A stretch of DNA of 64,000 bases from Pseudoxanthomonas spadix (GCF_003703395.1 NZ_RDQN01000003.1:62001-126000), one strand, 5' to 3'. Counted from the first letter of the stretch, positions 33,175 to 42,237 are shown. Notes: a model not told the origin generated them from the sequence alone. Made by a program: numbers and translations.

Positions 33175-34377
33175 TCAGTGGCTCTGGGACGATGCGGGCA
33201 GGTTCTGCTCGATGATCGAGGCGATCAGCCGGTCGGCATCGGCCAGCTGCTGCGCGTAGGCCGCGGTGGTCATCAACGGCCTGGCATCGGCGCGGTCCTG
33301 GCGCGCCGGGGCCAGCACCGGACCGTTTTGGTCCTTGAGGTTGACGTTGACGTCCATGCTCAGGCCGATGCGCAGCGGATGCTCGCGCAGCTGCCCGGGG
33401 TCCAGGGTGATCTTCACCGGCAGGCGCTGGACGATCTTGATCCAGTTGCCGCTGGCGTTCTGCGCCGGCAGCAGCGAGAACGCACTGCCGGTGCCCATGC
33501 CCAGGCTGTCGACCGTCCCTGCGTAGGTGACCTCATCGCCGTACAGATCGGCATGCACCTGCACCGGCTGGCCGATGCGCATCTTGCCCAGCTGGGTTTC
33601 CTTGAAGTTGGCTTCCACCCAGAGCTGGTCGATCGGCACGATGGTCATCAGCGTGGTGCCCGGCTGGACCTGCTGGCCCAGTTGCACGCTGCGCTGGGCC
33701 ACATAGCCGGAGACCGGTGCCACGATCGCCACACGCTGCAGGTTCAGGTACGCCTGGCGCAGCTGCGAGGCCGCAGCCTGCACCTGCGGGGCCTTGCCCA
33801 CGGTGGTGGCATCGACCAGCGCGCGGCTGCGCTGCAGGCCGCCGCGCGCAGCGCCCAGGGCCGCCTCGGCCGAGGCCAGGACATCGCGGGCATGGGCCAG
33901 TTCCTCGCGCGAGACCGCACCGCTGGCCACCAGGCCTTGGCGGCGCTTGACGTCGGCCCGGGCCTGATCGACCGCGACCTGGCGCGCGCGCAGGTCCGAC
34001 TCGCCGGACTGGACATCGCTGAACAGGCCGCGCACCTGGCGCACGGTCGCGCCCAGGTTGGCCACGGCCTGGTCGTAGCTGACCTGGGCATCATTGGGAT
34101 CCAGGTGCACCAGCGCCTGGCCGGCCTCGACCTTCATGCCGTCGTCGGCATCGATGCTGACCACCGTGCCCATGGTCTGCGGCACGATCGAGACGATGTT
34201 GCCGTCCACATAGGCGTCGTCGGTGGACTGGTGCCAGCGGCCGTACAGCAGCGCGTAGGCCAGCCAGCCCAGGCCGGCCACGATCACCACGGCCACCAGG
34301 ATCAGCAGCGCGCGCCGGCGGTGGTTCTTCTGCGGTGGCGTGGCGGCCGCTGCGGGAGGTGGGGTCTGCGTGTTCAT
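33175..34377 (-). CDS. emrA: EmrA-type HlyD-family membrane fusion protein
   Basis: A 400-residue periplasmic adaptor of the HlyD/EmrA family. A short cytoplasmic N-terminus and one membrane helix (about 24-44) precede a split lipoyl domain and a long coiled-coil hairpin (about 95-210). The second lipoyl half is near 215-240 with VAIVAPVSGYVAQRSVQLGQ, and the beta-barrel is TTLMTIVPIDQLWVEANFKE-like. The start ATG overlaps the OprM-type gene's stop (ATGA at 34374-34377), so the two are translationally coupled. It links the EmrB pump to the outer-membrane factor. Confidence 0.94.
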   Translation of the reverse strand: MNTQTPPPAAAATPPQKNHRRRALLILVAVVIVAGLGWLAYALLYGRWHQSTDDAYVDGNIVSIVPQTMGTVVSIDADDGMKVEAGQALVHLDPNDAQVSYDQAVANLGATVRQVRGLFSDVQSGESDLRARQVAVDQARADVKRRQGLVASGAVSREELAHARDVLASAEAALGAARGGLQRSRALVDATTVGKAPQVQAAASQLRQAYLNLQRVAIVAPVSGYVAQRSVQLGQQVQPGTTLMTIVPIDQLWVEANFKETQLGKMRIGQPVQVHADLYGDEVTYAGTVDSLGMGTGSAFSLLPAQNASGNWIKIVQRLPVKITLDPGQLREHPLRIGLSMDVNVNLKDQNGPVLAPARQDRADARPLMTTAAYAQQLADADRLIASIIEQNLPASSQSH

Positions 34378-35849
34378 GGGCTGGTTTCGGCGGTGAGGTT
34401 GGAAGAAGGGACGGTCAGCGGCAGGCCGCCGCCGAGGGCTTGGTCGAGGTCGACCACGGCGGCGTAGCGCTGCGCATGCAGGCCGGCCAGCTGCTGTTCA
34501 AGCTGCAGCAGCGGGCGCTGCGCGGCCAGGACCTCCAGCTGGGTGCCAAGGCCGGCGTCGTAGCGGCTGCTGGCCAGCTCGAAGGCCTTCTGCGCCGCGT
34601 CGCGGGCCTGACCGATGGAGGCGATCTGCGCGTCCAGCGAACGGGCGGTCTGCACCGCATCGGCGACTTCGCGCATGGCCCCGACCAGGGACTGGTTGTA
34701 GTCGGCCACGGCCAGGTCGTACTGCGCCTGGGCGCTGTCGAGGTTGGCGCGCAGGCGGCCGCCGTCGAAGATCGGCAGACTGATCGCCGGCCCACCGAAG
34801 ACCAGGGCCGAGTCGTTCTCGAACAGGTCCGACAGATGGGCCGAGGCCAGGCCGGCGATCACGCTGAGATTGACGCTGGGCTTGAACGCGGCCTGGCGCG
34901 CGTCGATCCCGCGGTTGGCCGCCTCCACCCGCCAGCGCGCGGCCACCACATCGGCGCGGTGGCCGAGCAGTTCGCTGGGCAGCACGCCGGGCACGGCCGG
35001 GGCCGGGGCCTGCAGCAGGCGCGGCTGGGTGATCGACTGGCCGCGGTCCGGGCCCTTGCCCAGCAGTGCGGCCAGGGCGTTGTGCAGCAGGGTGATCTGG
35101 TGCCCGGCGGCCTGTTCCTGCTGGCGCGCGGCGGCGATCGTGCTTTCGGCCTGGCGCAGCTGCAGGTCGTTGTCCAGGCCGGCGTCCACGCGCTGCTGGC
35201 TGAGCTCGCGCAGTTGGGTGGAGCGGTCCATTTCGCGCCGGGCCACGTCCAATGCTTCATGGGCCTGTGAAAGCGAAATGTAGGTGCGGGCGATGTTGGC
35301 CGACAGGGCCAGGCGTGCGGCCTGCGCATCGACCTGGGTCGCCCGGGCCTGGCCGACCGCCGCTTCCCAGGCGGCGCGCTGGCCGCCCCACAGATCCGGG
35401 GCCCAGCTCAAATCGAGCCTGAGCACATTGCTCCACCTCAGATCGCCGCCGAGATCTTCCCCGGCCAGGCCCTCGGGCAGCTGCACGCCGCTGTGCTGGG
35501 CCGAAGCATCCAGGGTGGGCCTGCGCTGGGCATCGGCCAGTCCGGCCTGGGCCCGGGCCTGGCGCAGGCGTGCGTCGGCAGCGGCCAGCGACGGGCTGCC
35601 GGCCAGGCCTTCGTTGATCAGGCTGTCCAGCTGCGGGTCGCCCAGCGTCTTCCACCAGTCCTGCTGCGGGAAGGCAGCGGCGCTGAAGGCGTCCTTGCCC
35701 AGGCTCTGGCGCGCGCTGAGGGTGTCGGCATCGAGCGCCTGGCCGGTGGTGGTCAGGCCATGGCTGCTCGCGCAGCCGACCAGGGCCAGGGCCCAGGCCA
35801 GCGACACGGTGAGCCTGACGGGCAGGCGCGTGGAAACAGGCGTGGACAT
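34374..35849 (-). CDS. NodT-family outer-membrane efflux lipoprotein
   Basis: A 491-residue outer-membrane factor of the RND/NodT family, forming the channel for the EmrAB pump. The signal peptide carries the lipobox ALVGC, so it should be lipidated. Two repeated four-helix modules follow, ending in the conserved SRYDAGLGTQLEVL segment. Sequence around GPAISLPIFDGGRLRANLD is typical of the OprM group. The ATG at 35849 starts the lipoprotein signal. The operon order places it directly after marR (2 bp), and it overlaps emrA by four bases. Confidence 0.92.
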   Translation of the reverse strand: MSTPVSTRLPVRLTVSLAWALALVGCASSHGLTTTGQALDADTLSARQSLGKDAFSAAAFPQQDWWKTLGDPQLDSLINEGLAGSPSLAAADARLRQARAQAGLADAQRRPTLDASAQHSGVQLPEGLAGEDLGGDLRWSNVLRLDLSWAPDLWGGQRAAWEAAVGQARATQVDAQAARLALSANIARTYISLSQAHEALDVARREMDRSTQLRELSQQRVDAGLDNDLQLRQAESTIAAARQQEQAAGHQITLLHNALAALLGKGPDRGQSITQPRLLQAPAPAVPGVLPSELLGHRADVVAARWRVEAANRGIDARQAAFKPSVNLSVIAGLASAHLSDLFENDSALVFGGPAISLPIFDGGRLRANLDSAQAQYDLAVADYNQSLVGAMREVADAVQTARSLDAQIASIGQARDAAQKAFELASSRYDAGLGTQLEVLAAQRPLLQLEQQLAGLHAQRYAAVVDLDQALGGGLPLTVPSSNLTAETSP

Positions 35850-35851
35850 GG

Positions 35852-36313
35852 TCAATCGGTCTCGGAGGTGAGGTTGTCGCGGGCCAGCTGGAGCAGGCGC
35901 ATGAGTTCGCTGGCTTCGGTTTCGGACATGCCGGCGGTGGCCTGCTGGAGGATGCGCTGACCGCACAGGTGGATGTCCTGCCAGATGGCCTGGCCGGCAT
36001 CGGTCAGGTGGATGTGCAGGGCCCGGCGGTCGCCCGGATCGGCCTGGCGCACGATCAGGCCGCGCGCCTCCAGCCGGTCCAGCAGCCGGGTCATCGCGCC
36101 GGGGTGAACCTCGGCGGCACGGGCCAGGTCGGTGACGCTGGCCATGCCGCCGGCCAGCCTCTTGAGGGTGATGAACTGGCTGAAGGTCAGATCGTGGCCG
36201 GTGGCGGCCAGCTCCTTCTCCAGGGCTTGCCAGACGGCCTCACGCACCTGGCGAATGAGCAGGCCAAGCGAGGCACCGCTGGCAGGCGCGGCGAGGGACG
36301 CGGGGGGTTTCAT
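35852..36313 (-). CDS. MarR-family regulator of the efflux operon
   Basis: A 153-residue winged-helix repressor of the MarR/EmrR group. The recognition helix region is MASVTDLARAAEVHPGAMTR, and the wing is IVRQADPGDRRALHI. It is the first gene of the pump operon, and by analogy with E. coli emrR it should repress it, with derepression by pump substrates. A palindrome at 36339-36360 lies 26 bp upstream of its start and is the likely operator. Ligand and strength of control are inferred. Confidence 0.9.
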   Translation of the reverse strand: MKPPASLAAPASGASLGLLIRQVREAVWQALEKELAATGHDLTFSQFITLKRLAGGMASVTDLARAAEVHPGAMTRLLDRLEARGLIVRQADPGDRRALHIHLTDAGQAIWQDIHLCGQRILQQATAGMSETEASELMRLLQLARDNLTSETD

Positions 36314-36338
36314 GGCGCGGCATGATCTGCGCCCACGA

Positions 36339-36360
36339 AATAACTGTCAATGCAATTATT
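36339..36360 (-). promoter_or_regulatory. Candidate MarR operator
   Basis: The AT-rich inverted repeat has arms AATAACTG and CAATTATT around TCAATG (7 of 8 positions paired), in a GC-rich genome, just upstream of marR. It overlaps a TTGACA-like element on the minus strand. Confidence 0.5.
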
Positions 36361-36367
36361 GTCTCGG

Positions 36368-36398
36368 CAGCAGAATGACGCGTCGCATCATTCTGCTG
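36368..36398. terminator. Perfect inverted repeat between ypjD and marR
   Basis: CAGCAGAATGA and TCATTCTGCTG pair perfectly over a 9-base loop. It lies between the ypjD stop and the MarR operator. No T-run is present, so it could be a Rho-independent-like hairpin or a second regulator site. Confidence 0.5.
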
Positions 36399-36411
36399 AC
36401 AGAACGGTCAG

Positions 36412-37206
36412 CTACAGGGTGCGATGCAGGATCAGTTCCAGCACCGCCTTGCTGCCGAAGAACGCCAACAGCAGCAGCGCCATCGCCACCAGGGTCCAGC
36501 GCACCGCCTTGGGCCCGCGCCAGCCACGCCGCCAGCGGCCCAGCAGCAGCCCGCCGAACACCAGCCACGACAGCACGCTCAGCACGGTCTTGTGGATCAG
36601 GTGCTGGGCGAGAAGGTTCTCCACGAACAGCGTGCCGGTCAGCAGGGTCGCGGTCAGCAGCGCGAAGCCGACCCCGATCGTGCGGAACAGCAGGGTCTCC
36701 AGTTCGGTCATCGGCGGCATCGCGCGCAGCCAGCTGTGGAATTCGCGCCGGCGCAGGGCCCGTTCCTGGACCCACAGCATGATCGCCAGCAGCGCCGCCA
36801 CGGCCAGGGCGGCATAGGCCAGCAACGCCAGCCAGGCATGCAGCTGCAGGCGCCAGTCCAGGTGCGGTGAAGGCCGGTGCCCATAGCCGTGGTAGACCGC
36901 CAGCAACAGCGCGGCCAGCGGAAAGGCGACCACGCCCACCGTGGCCATGCGCCCGCGCGCGCCCACCACCGCCGTCATTGCCGCCATCCCCAGGCTGACC
37001 AGCGACAGGGCCGAGAAAAAGTGCATGTCCGGCCCGCCCGGCGTGCGCCAGGCGATCCACAGGTGATAGCCGGCGTGCAGGACCAGCGCCGCCAGCGCCG
37101 GCCAGCGCCAGCTGCGCGACGGGCCTGCGGCCTCGTGGCCGAGCGCGCGCACCAGCAGCACGGTCGCCAGCAGGTAGAAGACGATGGCAGCAAGGATGAA
37201 ACCCAT
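36412..37206 (-). CDS. CcsA/YpjD-type inner-membrane cytochrome-assembly protein
   Basis: A 264-residue protein with eight predicted membrane segments. It has the YpjD/HemX-type core of the CcsA family: LDWRLQLHAWLALLAYAAL, then YKT-type HKTVLSVLSWLVFGGLLLG. The conserved His pair used for haem contact in CcsA lies in these helices. It is usually found beside ffh in gammaproteobacteria, as here (divergent). The role is believed to be in c-type cytochrome handling, but it is unproven for YpjD; the WWD motif of CcsA proper is not obvious. Confidence 0.85.
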   Translation of the reverse strand: MGFILAAIVFYLLATVLLVRALGHEAAGPSRSWRWPALAALVLHAGYHLWIAWRTPGGPDMHFFSALSLVSLGMAAMTAVVGARGRMATVGVVAFPLAALLLAVYHGYGHRPSPHLDWRLQLHAWLALLAYAALAVAALLAIMLWVQERALRRREFHSWLRAMPPMTELETLLFRTIGVGFALLTATLLTGTLFVENLLAQHLIHKTVLSVLSWLVFGGLLLGRWRRGWRGPKAVRWTLVAMALLLLAFFGSKAVLELILHRTL

Positions 37207-37329
37207 GCAAACAGTGTCGCACGCAGCCGCGCGCGGCGAGGATCATTGCCGATTGCCCATGCCGATGCGGCCCGGGCAAAACGCGCCGGATATACTGCGC
37301 GCCTGCCTTCGCCCCCCCCGGTTCCTGCC

Positions 37330-38712
37330 ATGTTCGAATCCCTGACCCAGCGCCTGTCCGGCACCATCGAGCGCCTGCGCGGCCGCGGCCGCCTGACCGA
37401 GGAAAACATCCGCGAGGCCACCCGCGAGGTGCGCATCGCGCTGCTGGAAGCCGACGTGGCCCTGCCGGTGGTCCAGGCCCTGGTCGAGCGCATCAAGGTG
37501 CGCGCGGTCGGTCAGGAAGTGCTCAAGTCGCTGACGCCGGGCCAGGCCCTGATCAAGATCGTGCGTGACGAGCTGGCCACGGTCATGGGCTCGGCCGCCT
37601 CCGACCTGAACCTCAACGTGCCGGCGCCGGCGGTGATCCTGATGGCCGGCCTGCAGGGCGCGGGCAAGACCACCACGGTGGCCAAGCTGGCCAAGCACCT
37701 GAAGGAAAAGCGCAGGAAGAAGGTGATGGTGGTGTCCGCCGACGTCTACCGCCCTGCTGCGATCGAGCAACTCAGGACGCTGGCCCAGCAGGTGGACGTG
37801 CTGTTCTTCGCCTCCAGCGCCGAGCAGAAGCCCGAAGCCATCGTCCGCGCCGCCATCGAGGACGCGCGCAGGTCCTATGCCGACGTGCTGATCGTCGATA
37901 CCGCCGGCCGGCTGGCCATCGACGAAGCGATGATGGACGAGATCAAGGCGCTGCACGCAGCGGCCAGGCCGGTCGAAACCCTGTTCGTGGTCGACTCGAT
38001 GACCGGCCAGGACGCGGCCACCACCGCCAAGGCCTTTTCCGAAGCGCTGCCGCTGACCGGCGTGGTCCTGACCAAGACCGACGGCGATGCCCGTGGCGGC
38101 GCGGCGCTGTCGGTGCGCTACATCACCGGCAAGCCGATCAAGTTCATCGGCGTGGGCGAAAAGCCCGACGGCCTGGACGTGTTCCACCCCGAGCGCGTGG
38201 CCAGCCGCATCCTGGACATGGGCGATGTGCTGTCGCTGGTGGAGCAGGTCGAAAGCCAGGTCGACAAGGACAAGGCCCAGAAGCTGGCCGAGAAGGTCGC
38301 CAAGGGCAAGAAGTTCGACCTCAACGACATGCGCGACCAGCTCGAGCAGATGCAGAACATGGGCGGCATCGGCGCGCTGATGGACAAGCTGCCCGGCCTG
38401 GGCCAGGTGCCCGAGCATCTGAAGCAGCAGGTTGCCGGCAACAAGGAAGTGCCGCGCATGATCGCCATCATCGGTTCGATGACCAAAAAGGAGCGGCGCA
38501 ATCCGGCCCTGCTCAACGGCTCGCGCCGCGCCCGTATCGCCAAGGGCTCGGGTACCCAGCCTTCGGACGTGAACAAGCTGATGAAGCAGTTCACCCAGAT
38601 GGAAAAGATGATGAGCAAGCTCGGCCGTGGCGGCATGAAAGGCATGATGCGCGGCATGAAGGGCATGATGGGGGCCATGGGCGGCCGCGGCGGCATGCCG
38701 CCGTTGCGTTGA
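37330..38712 (+). CDS. ffh: Ffh, signal recognition particle GTPase
   Basis: A 460-residue SRP54/Ffh. The N-domain (1-90) is followed by the GTPase with G1 GLQGAGKTTTVAKL (about 104-117), G3 DTAGRL and G4 TKTDGDARGG. The M domain starts near residue 330 and ends with a Met/Gly-rich tail that binds signal sequences and 4.5S RNA. Length matches the family. ATG 37330 is the first in-frame start after the TATACT box at 37291. It is divergent from ypjD and followed by a short coupled pair of genes. Confidence 0.97.
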   Translation: MFESLTQRLSGTIERLRGRGRLTEENIREATREVRIALLEADVALPVVQALVERIKVRAVGQEVLKSLTPGQALIKIVRDELATVMGSAASDLNLNVPAPAVILMAGLQGAGKTTTVAKLAKHLKEKRRKKVMVVSADVYRPAAIEQLRTLAQQVDVLFFASSAEQKPEAIVRAAIEDARRSYADVLIVDTAGRLAIDEAMMDEIKALHAAARPVETLFVVDSMTGQDAATTAKAFSEALPLTGVVLTKTDGDARGGAALSVRYITGKPIKFIGVGEKPDGLDVFHPERVASRILDMGDVLSLVEQVESQVDKDKAQKLAEKVAKGKKFDLNDMRDQLEQMQNMGGIGALMDKLPGLGQVPEHLKQQVAGNKEVPRMIAIIGSMTKKERRNPALLNGSRRARIAKGSGTQPSDVNKLMKQFTQMEKMMSKLGRGGMKGMMRGMKGMMGAMGGRGGMPPLR

Positions 38713-38719
38713 TGCGCTG

Positions 38720-38875
38720 ATGGCATCGGCCGCGCGCCAGCGATCGCAGGCTTTCTGTGCGCGCTTGGGCGCACGGCTTCCGATCCTGCTGGCGCCAATG
38801 GCGCCGATGGCGCAGGCCACGCCGGCGGCAACGCTGCTGAAGGACTGGTGGATCCAGGCCGAGGCGCTGCTGTGA
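38720..38875 (+). CDS. Small hypothetical ORF coupled to aminotransferase
   Basis: A 51-residue open frame (ATG at 38720) whose TGA overlaps the GTG start of the next gene in a GTGA junction, suggesting translational coupling. The peptide has a basic start, a short hydrophobic stretch LPILLAPMAPMAQA, then TPAATLLKDWWIQAEALL. No similarity is recognised. It could be a leader or a small membrane peptide, or chance: base composition does not settle this. It is reported because of the overlap and its position directly after ffh. Confidence 0.35.
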   Translation: MASAARQRSQAFCARLGARLPILLAPMAPMAQATPAATLLKDWWIQAEALL

Positions 38876-39678
38876 GCACGCCGGCACTGTATTGCGGCAG
38901 CCGGCTGGCCGGCACCGACGAGCTGCGCGCGCTGGCGAGCGTCAACTATGGCCACTTCACCGTCATGCGCGTGCGCGGCGGCGCGGTCCAGGGGCTGGAT
39001 CTGCACCTGGCGCGGCTGCGGCAAGGCCATGCGGCGTTGTTCGATGCCGACTTCGACCAGGCCCAGCTGCGCCATGACCTGCGCACGGTGCTGGCCGGGC
39101 AGGGCGAGGCGTGGGTGCGGATCACCGGCTTTGCGCGGGACTTCAACTACCGCGATCCCTTGCAGGCGGTGCAGCCGGCGTGGTTCATCTCGGTGGCCGC
39201 CGCGGCGCCGGTGGCCGGCGGGGCGCCGCTGTCGCTCAAGTGCTTTGCATTCGTGCGCCCGCTCCCGCAGATCAAGCACCTGGCGACCCTGCCGCTGTTC
39301 CATTACCGGCGCCAGGCTCGCCTGGCCGGACATGACGATGCGCTCTTCGTCGCAGGGCCCGGCAGCGACGCCCGGGTCGTCGAAGGCTCGCTGTGGAACA
39401 TCGGCTTCTGGGACGGAACCGGTGTGCTGTGGCCGCAGGGGCCGGCCCTGCGCGGCACCTGCGAGGCCCTGCTGCAGCGCGGCCTGGACCAGCTCGGCGT
39501 GTCGCAGCGCGTGGCCGCGGTGAGCGTGGCCCAGGCCACGACCCTGGCCGCCTTTACCGCCAACGCCAGCGGGTGTGCCGGCGTGGCGCGGATCGAGGCC
39601 ACGACGCTGCCTGCCGCGCCCGGCCTGCAGGACTTGCTGGCGCGCGCGCTGGCGACCCAGGCCTGGGACCTGATCTAA
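38872..39678 (+). CDS. Class IV aminotransferase (ADC-lyase-like)
   Basis: A 268-residue PLP-dependent fold-type IV protein. The probable Schiff-base lysine is in LPQIKHLATLP, which aligns with the GIKHLNRL segment of PabC (4-amino-4-deoxychorismate lyase). Later features are DARVVEGSLWNIGFWDG (the EG-x-x-x-N cofactor motif) and LRGTCEALLQ. It may be an ADC lyase of folate synthesis or a D-amino-acid/branched-chain relative; the KH-type site favours the PabC side, but the usual sequence around it is not fully conserved. GTG at 38872 overlaps the preceding ORF. It is followed by rpsP with its own promoter. Confidence 0.78.
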   Translation: MSTPALYCGSRLAGTDELRALASVNYGHFTVMRVRGGAVQGLDLHLARLRQGHAALFDADFDQAQLRHDLRTVLAGQGEAWVRITGFARDFNYRDPLQAVQPAWFISVAAAAPVAGGAPLSLKCFAFVRPLPQIKHLATLPLFHYRRQARLAGHDDALFVAGPGSDARVVEGSLWNIGFWDGTGVLWPQGPALRGTCEALLQRGLDQLGVSQRVAAVSVAQATTLAAFTANASGCAGVARIEATTLPAAPGLQDLLARALATQAWDLI

Positions 39679-39718
39679 AGGGGGCTGGCGTGAGGTCGGG
39701 CGGCTGAACCACGCAAGT

Positions 39719-39746
39719 TTGCGTGTCGCGCGCAGCCGGCTATAAT
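39719..39746 (+). promoter_or_regulatory. Promoter of rpsP operon
   Basis: TTGCGT at 39719-39724 and a perfect TATAAT at 39741-39746, with a 16-bp spacer, lie 52 bp before the rpsP start. This is a good sigma-70 promoter in the window. Confidence 0.7.
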
Positions 39747-39797
39747 TGCCGGCTTACCGCGCCATTCCGGCGACTGGGCAACACCCGAGAAAGCACC

Positions 39798-40061
39798 ATG
39801 GTCAAGATCCGCCTTAGCCGCGGCGGCGCCAAGAAGCGCCCCTTCTATCACATCATCGTCAGCGACGTGCGTGCTGCACGCGATGGCCGCAACATCGAGC
39901 GCGTGGGCTACTACAACCCGGTCGCCCAGGGCGCCGAGCCGCGCGTGGTGCTGGACACGGCCCGGGTCGACCACTGGGTCGGCCAGGGTGCCCAGCTGAC
40001 CGACAAGGTCCGCAACCTGTACAAGGAAGCGGCCAGGCTCAACCCGCAGGCTTCGGCCTGA
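39798..40061 (+). CDS. rpsP: Ribosomal protein S16
   Basis: An 87-residue small-subunit ribosomal protein S16. It starts [19 protein letters not shown] and contains the conserved [15 protein letters not shown] stretch. Length is typical. It is the first gene of the rpsP-rimM-trmD-rplS set and follows a sigma-70-type promoter. An upstream open frame to 39723 would run through that promoter, so 39798 is the start. Confidence 0.98.
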   Translation: MVKIRLSRGGAKKRPFYHIIVSDVRAARDGRNIERVGYYNPVAQGAEPRVVLDTARVDHWVGQGAQLTDKVRNLYKEAARLNPQASA

Positions 40062-40104
40062 TCGCGCCTCGGGCGCGGCTGCCAGCCGCGGCCGAAAGAT
40101 CCCC

Positions 40105-40620
40105 ATGACCGGGAACACGACGCGCCACATTCTGCTGGGCAGGGTGGTTGGCGCGTTTGGCGTGCGTGGCCAGGTCAAGATCGAATCCTGGACCGAGCCG
40201 CGCGAGGCCATCTTCCGCTACCAGCCCTGGACCCTGCGCGACGCCGCCGGCAACGCGCGTGAGCTCATCGGCGCGCGTGGCAGGAACTCCGGCAAGCACC
40301 TGGTCGCCGATTTGCCCGGGGTGGAGGATCGCGATGCGGTCGATGCGCTGGTGGGCCTGGAAATCTCGGTGCCGCGCAGCGCGCTGCCGCCGCCCAGGCC
40401 CGACGAATATTACTGGGTCGACCTGGAGGGTCTGCGTGTGATCAACGCCGACGGCCGCGATTTCGGCATCGTCTCGCACCTGTTTTCCACCGGCGCCAAC
40501 GACGTGCTGGTGGCCAAGGGCGACAAGGAGCGGCTGATTCCGTTCGTGCAGCCCGAGTTCGTGACCGGGGTGGATTTCCAGGCCGGTGTCGTCGGTGTGG
40601 ACTGGGATCCGGACTTCTGA
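40105..40620 (+). CDS. rimM: RimM, ribosome maturation factor
   Basis: A 171-residue RimM, which binds S19 and helps 16S rRNA 3' domain maturation. The N-terminal beta-barrel opens with [20 protein letters not shown]. The C-terminal PRC-barrel has [16 protein letters not shown] and ends with VGVDWDPDF. It lies 43 bp after rpsP and 69 bp before trmD in the conserved order. Confidence 0.97.
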   Translation: MTGNTTRHILLGRVVGAFGVRGQVKIESWTEPREAIFRYQPWTLRDAAGNARELIGARGRNSGKHLVADLPGVEDRDAVDALVGLEISVPRSALPPPRPDEYYWVDLEGLRVINADGRDFGIVSHLFSTGANDVLVAKGDKERLIPFVQPEFVTGVDFQAGVVGVDWDPDF

Positions 40621-40689
40621 CCGGTTGGCGGGCCGCGGGTTCGCCATACTGATCTTGTTCGTTTCCTGCCGCCGCCTGCACGCATCGCC

Positions 40690-41457
40690 ATGCGCATCGA
40701 CGTCATCAGCCTGTTCCCTGAATTCATCGACCAGAGCACCGGCTTTGGCGTGGTCGGGCGCGCACGCGAACGCGCCCTGCTGCAGCTGCAGGGTTGGAAT
40801 CCGCGCGACTACGCCAGCGGCAACTATCGCCGCGTGGATGATCGTCCGTTCGGCGGCGGGCCGGGCATGGTGATGCTGATCGAGCCGCTGCGCGCCTGCC
40901 TGGAGGCCGCGCGCCAGGCCGATCCGACCCCTGCGCCGGTCCTCTACCTGAGCCCGCAGGGCCGCCCGCTGACCCAGGCGCGGGTGCGCGAACTGGCCCT
41001 GCTGCCGCGGATGATCCTGCTGTGCGGGCGCTATGAAGGCGTGGACGAGCGCTTGCTGGCGCACCAGGTCGACGAGGAGATCTCGATCGGCGACTACGTG
41101 CTGTCCGGCGGCGAACTGGCTGCCGCGGTGCTGATCGATGCGGTCACCCGGCTGCAGGAGGGCGTGCTCAACGACGCCGAATCGGCCGCCCAGGACAGCT
41201 TCGAGGGCGAGGGCGGGCTGCTGGACTGCCCGCATTTCACCCACCCGGCCAGCCACGCCTGGGGCGAGGTGCCCGAGGTGCTGCGTTCGGGCAACCACGC
41301 CGCCATCGCCCGCTGGCGGCGGCAGCAGTCGCTGGGCCGGACCTGGCTGCGGCGCCCGGAGCTGCTGGACGAGTCGGCCCTGTCACCGGCCGATCGCAAG
41401 CTGCTGGAGGCGTTCCGGCAGGAATGGGCGGCAGATGGATCGCCCGCGAAACCCTAG
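40690..41457 (+). CDS. trmD: TrmD, tRNA (guanine-37-N1)-methyltransferase
   Basis: A 255-residue SPOUT-class methyltransferase that makes m1G37 in tRNA. The deep trefoil knot signatures are [24 protein letters not shown] and [28 protein letters not shown] is the N-terminal glycine motif. The last residues are GSPAKP, and the stop codon TAG (41455-41457) is the first three bases of the MITE-like element at 41455-41622. The stop may therefore have been provided by the inserted DNA. Core motifs are all intact and the protein has normal length. Confidence 0.97.
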   Translation: MRIDVISLFPEFIDQSTGFGVVGRARERALLQLQGWNPRDYASGNYRRVDDRPFGGGPGMVMLIEPLRACLEAARQADPTPAPVLYLSPQGRPLTQARVRELALLPRMILLCGRYEGVDERLLAHQVDEEISIGDYVLSGGELAAAVLIDAVTRLQEGVLNDAESAAQDSFEGEGGLLDCPHFTHPASHAWGEVPEVLRSGNHAAIARWRRQQSLGRTWLRRPELLDESALSPADRKLLEAFRQEWAADGSPAKP

Positions 41458-41622
41458 GAGCCTGTCGGACTTTGGCCGGCCGGGCTGCAAATCCGGCTTG
41501 TGCGGTCCATATTTCCGTCGCTCCTTGCCCCATAGAACCACGATGGGGCGGCGAATCGCCGAAAATCTGTCCTCGCACAGCCGAATTTTCGCCTCGACCG
41601 CCAAAGCCCGACAGACTCCTAG
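41455..41622. mobile_element. MITE-like element 2 (168 bp)
   Basis: Ends TAGGAGCCTGTCGGACTTTGG and the complement of TAGGAGTCTGTCGGGCTTTGG. The interior is about 85 percent identical, in reverse orientation, to the element at 43650-43815. It separates trmD from rplS. Confidence 0.88.
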
Positions 41623-41641
41623 CCACGGCGGCCAATTTGTC

Positions 41642-41647
41642 TATAAT
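41642..41647 (+). promoter_or_regulatory. -10 box of rplS promoter
   Basis: A perfect TATAAT is 20 bp after the MITE end and 132 bp before the rplS ATG. No clear -35 is seen at the proper distance. It suggests rplS has its own promoter, so the insertion need not silence it. Confidence 0.5.
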
Positions 41648-41778
41648 GCGCAGTTCTCACGGCCAGCTCGGCTTGCGGGGAACCCCATAACAACAATCGT
41701 GCGGCGCAATCCTGCGAACGCATCAGTGCCTGCTGTCGAAACCCGACACGCCCACCTCAACAGATAACCGGTGCCACC

Positions 41779-42195
41779 ATGAGCAAGTTGAACAAGTCCA
41801 TCGTCGCGGAGTTCGAAGCCGCCCAGATCACCCGCGAGCTGCCGCAGTTCAGCCAGGGTGACACCATCGTGGTCAACGTGAAGGTGAAGGAAGGCAACCG
41901 CGAGCGCGTGCAGGCCTACGAAGGCGTGGTCATCGGCAAGAAGAACGCCGGCCTGAACTCGGCCTTCACCGTGCGCAAGATCTCGCACGGCTACGGCGTC
42001 GAGCGCGTGTTCCAGACCCACAGCGCGACCATCGACTCGGTCGAGGTCAAGCGCCGCGGCAAGGTCCGCGCCGGCAAGCTGTACTACCTGCGTGGCCTGC
42101 AGGGCAAGGCCGCACGCATCAAGGAAGACCTGGCTGCCGCGGCTCAGGCCAAGGTGGCCCGCCAGGCCGCTGCTTCGGCCAGCGCAGGCAAGTAA
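41779..42195 (+). CDS. rplS: Ribosomal protein L19
   Basis: A 138-residue large-subunit ribosomal protein L19, which sits at the 30S-50S interface. The conserved block [19 protein letters not shown] is followed by [20 protein letters not shown] and [14 protein letters not shown]. The C-terminus has an Ala/Lys-rich extension. It is the last gene of the conserved rpsP-rimM-trmD-rplS set, but is 321 bp from trmD because of the MITE-like element and promoter. Confidence 0.98.
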   Translation: MSKLNKSIVAEFEAAQITRELPQFSQGDTIVVNVKVKEGNRERVQAYEGVVIGKKNAGLNSAFTVRKISHGYGVERVFQTHSATIDSVEVKRRGKVRAGKLYYLRGLQGKAARIKEDLAAAAQAKVARQAAASASAGK

Positions 42196-42237
42196 ACCTG
42201 GCCACATGCGCCGCTGCGGCGGCGCTGCGCTATGCTC

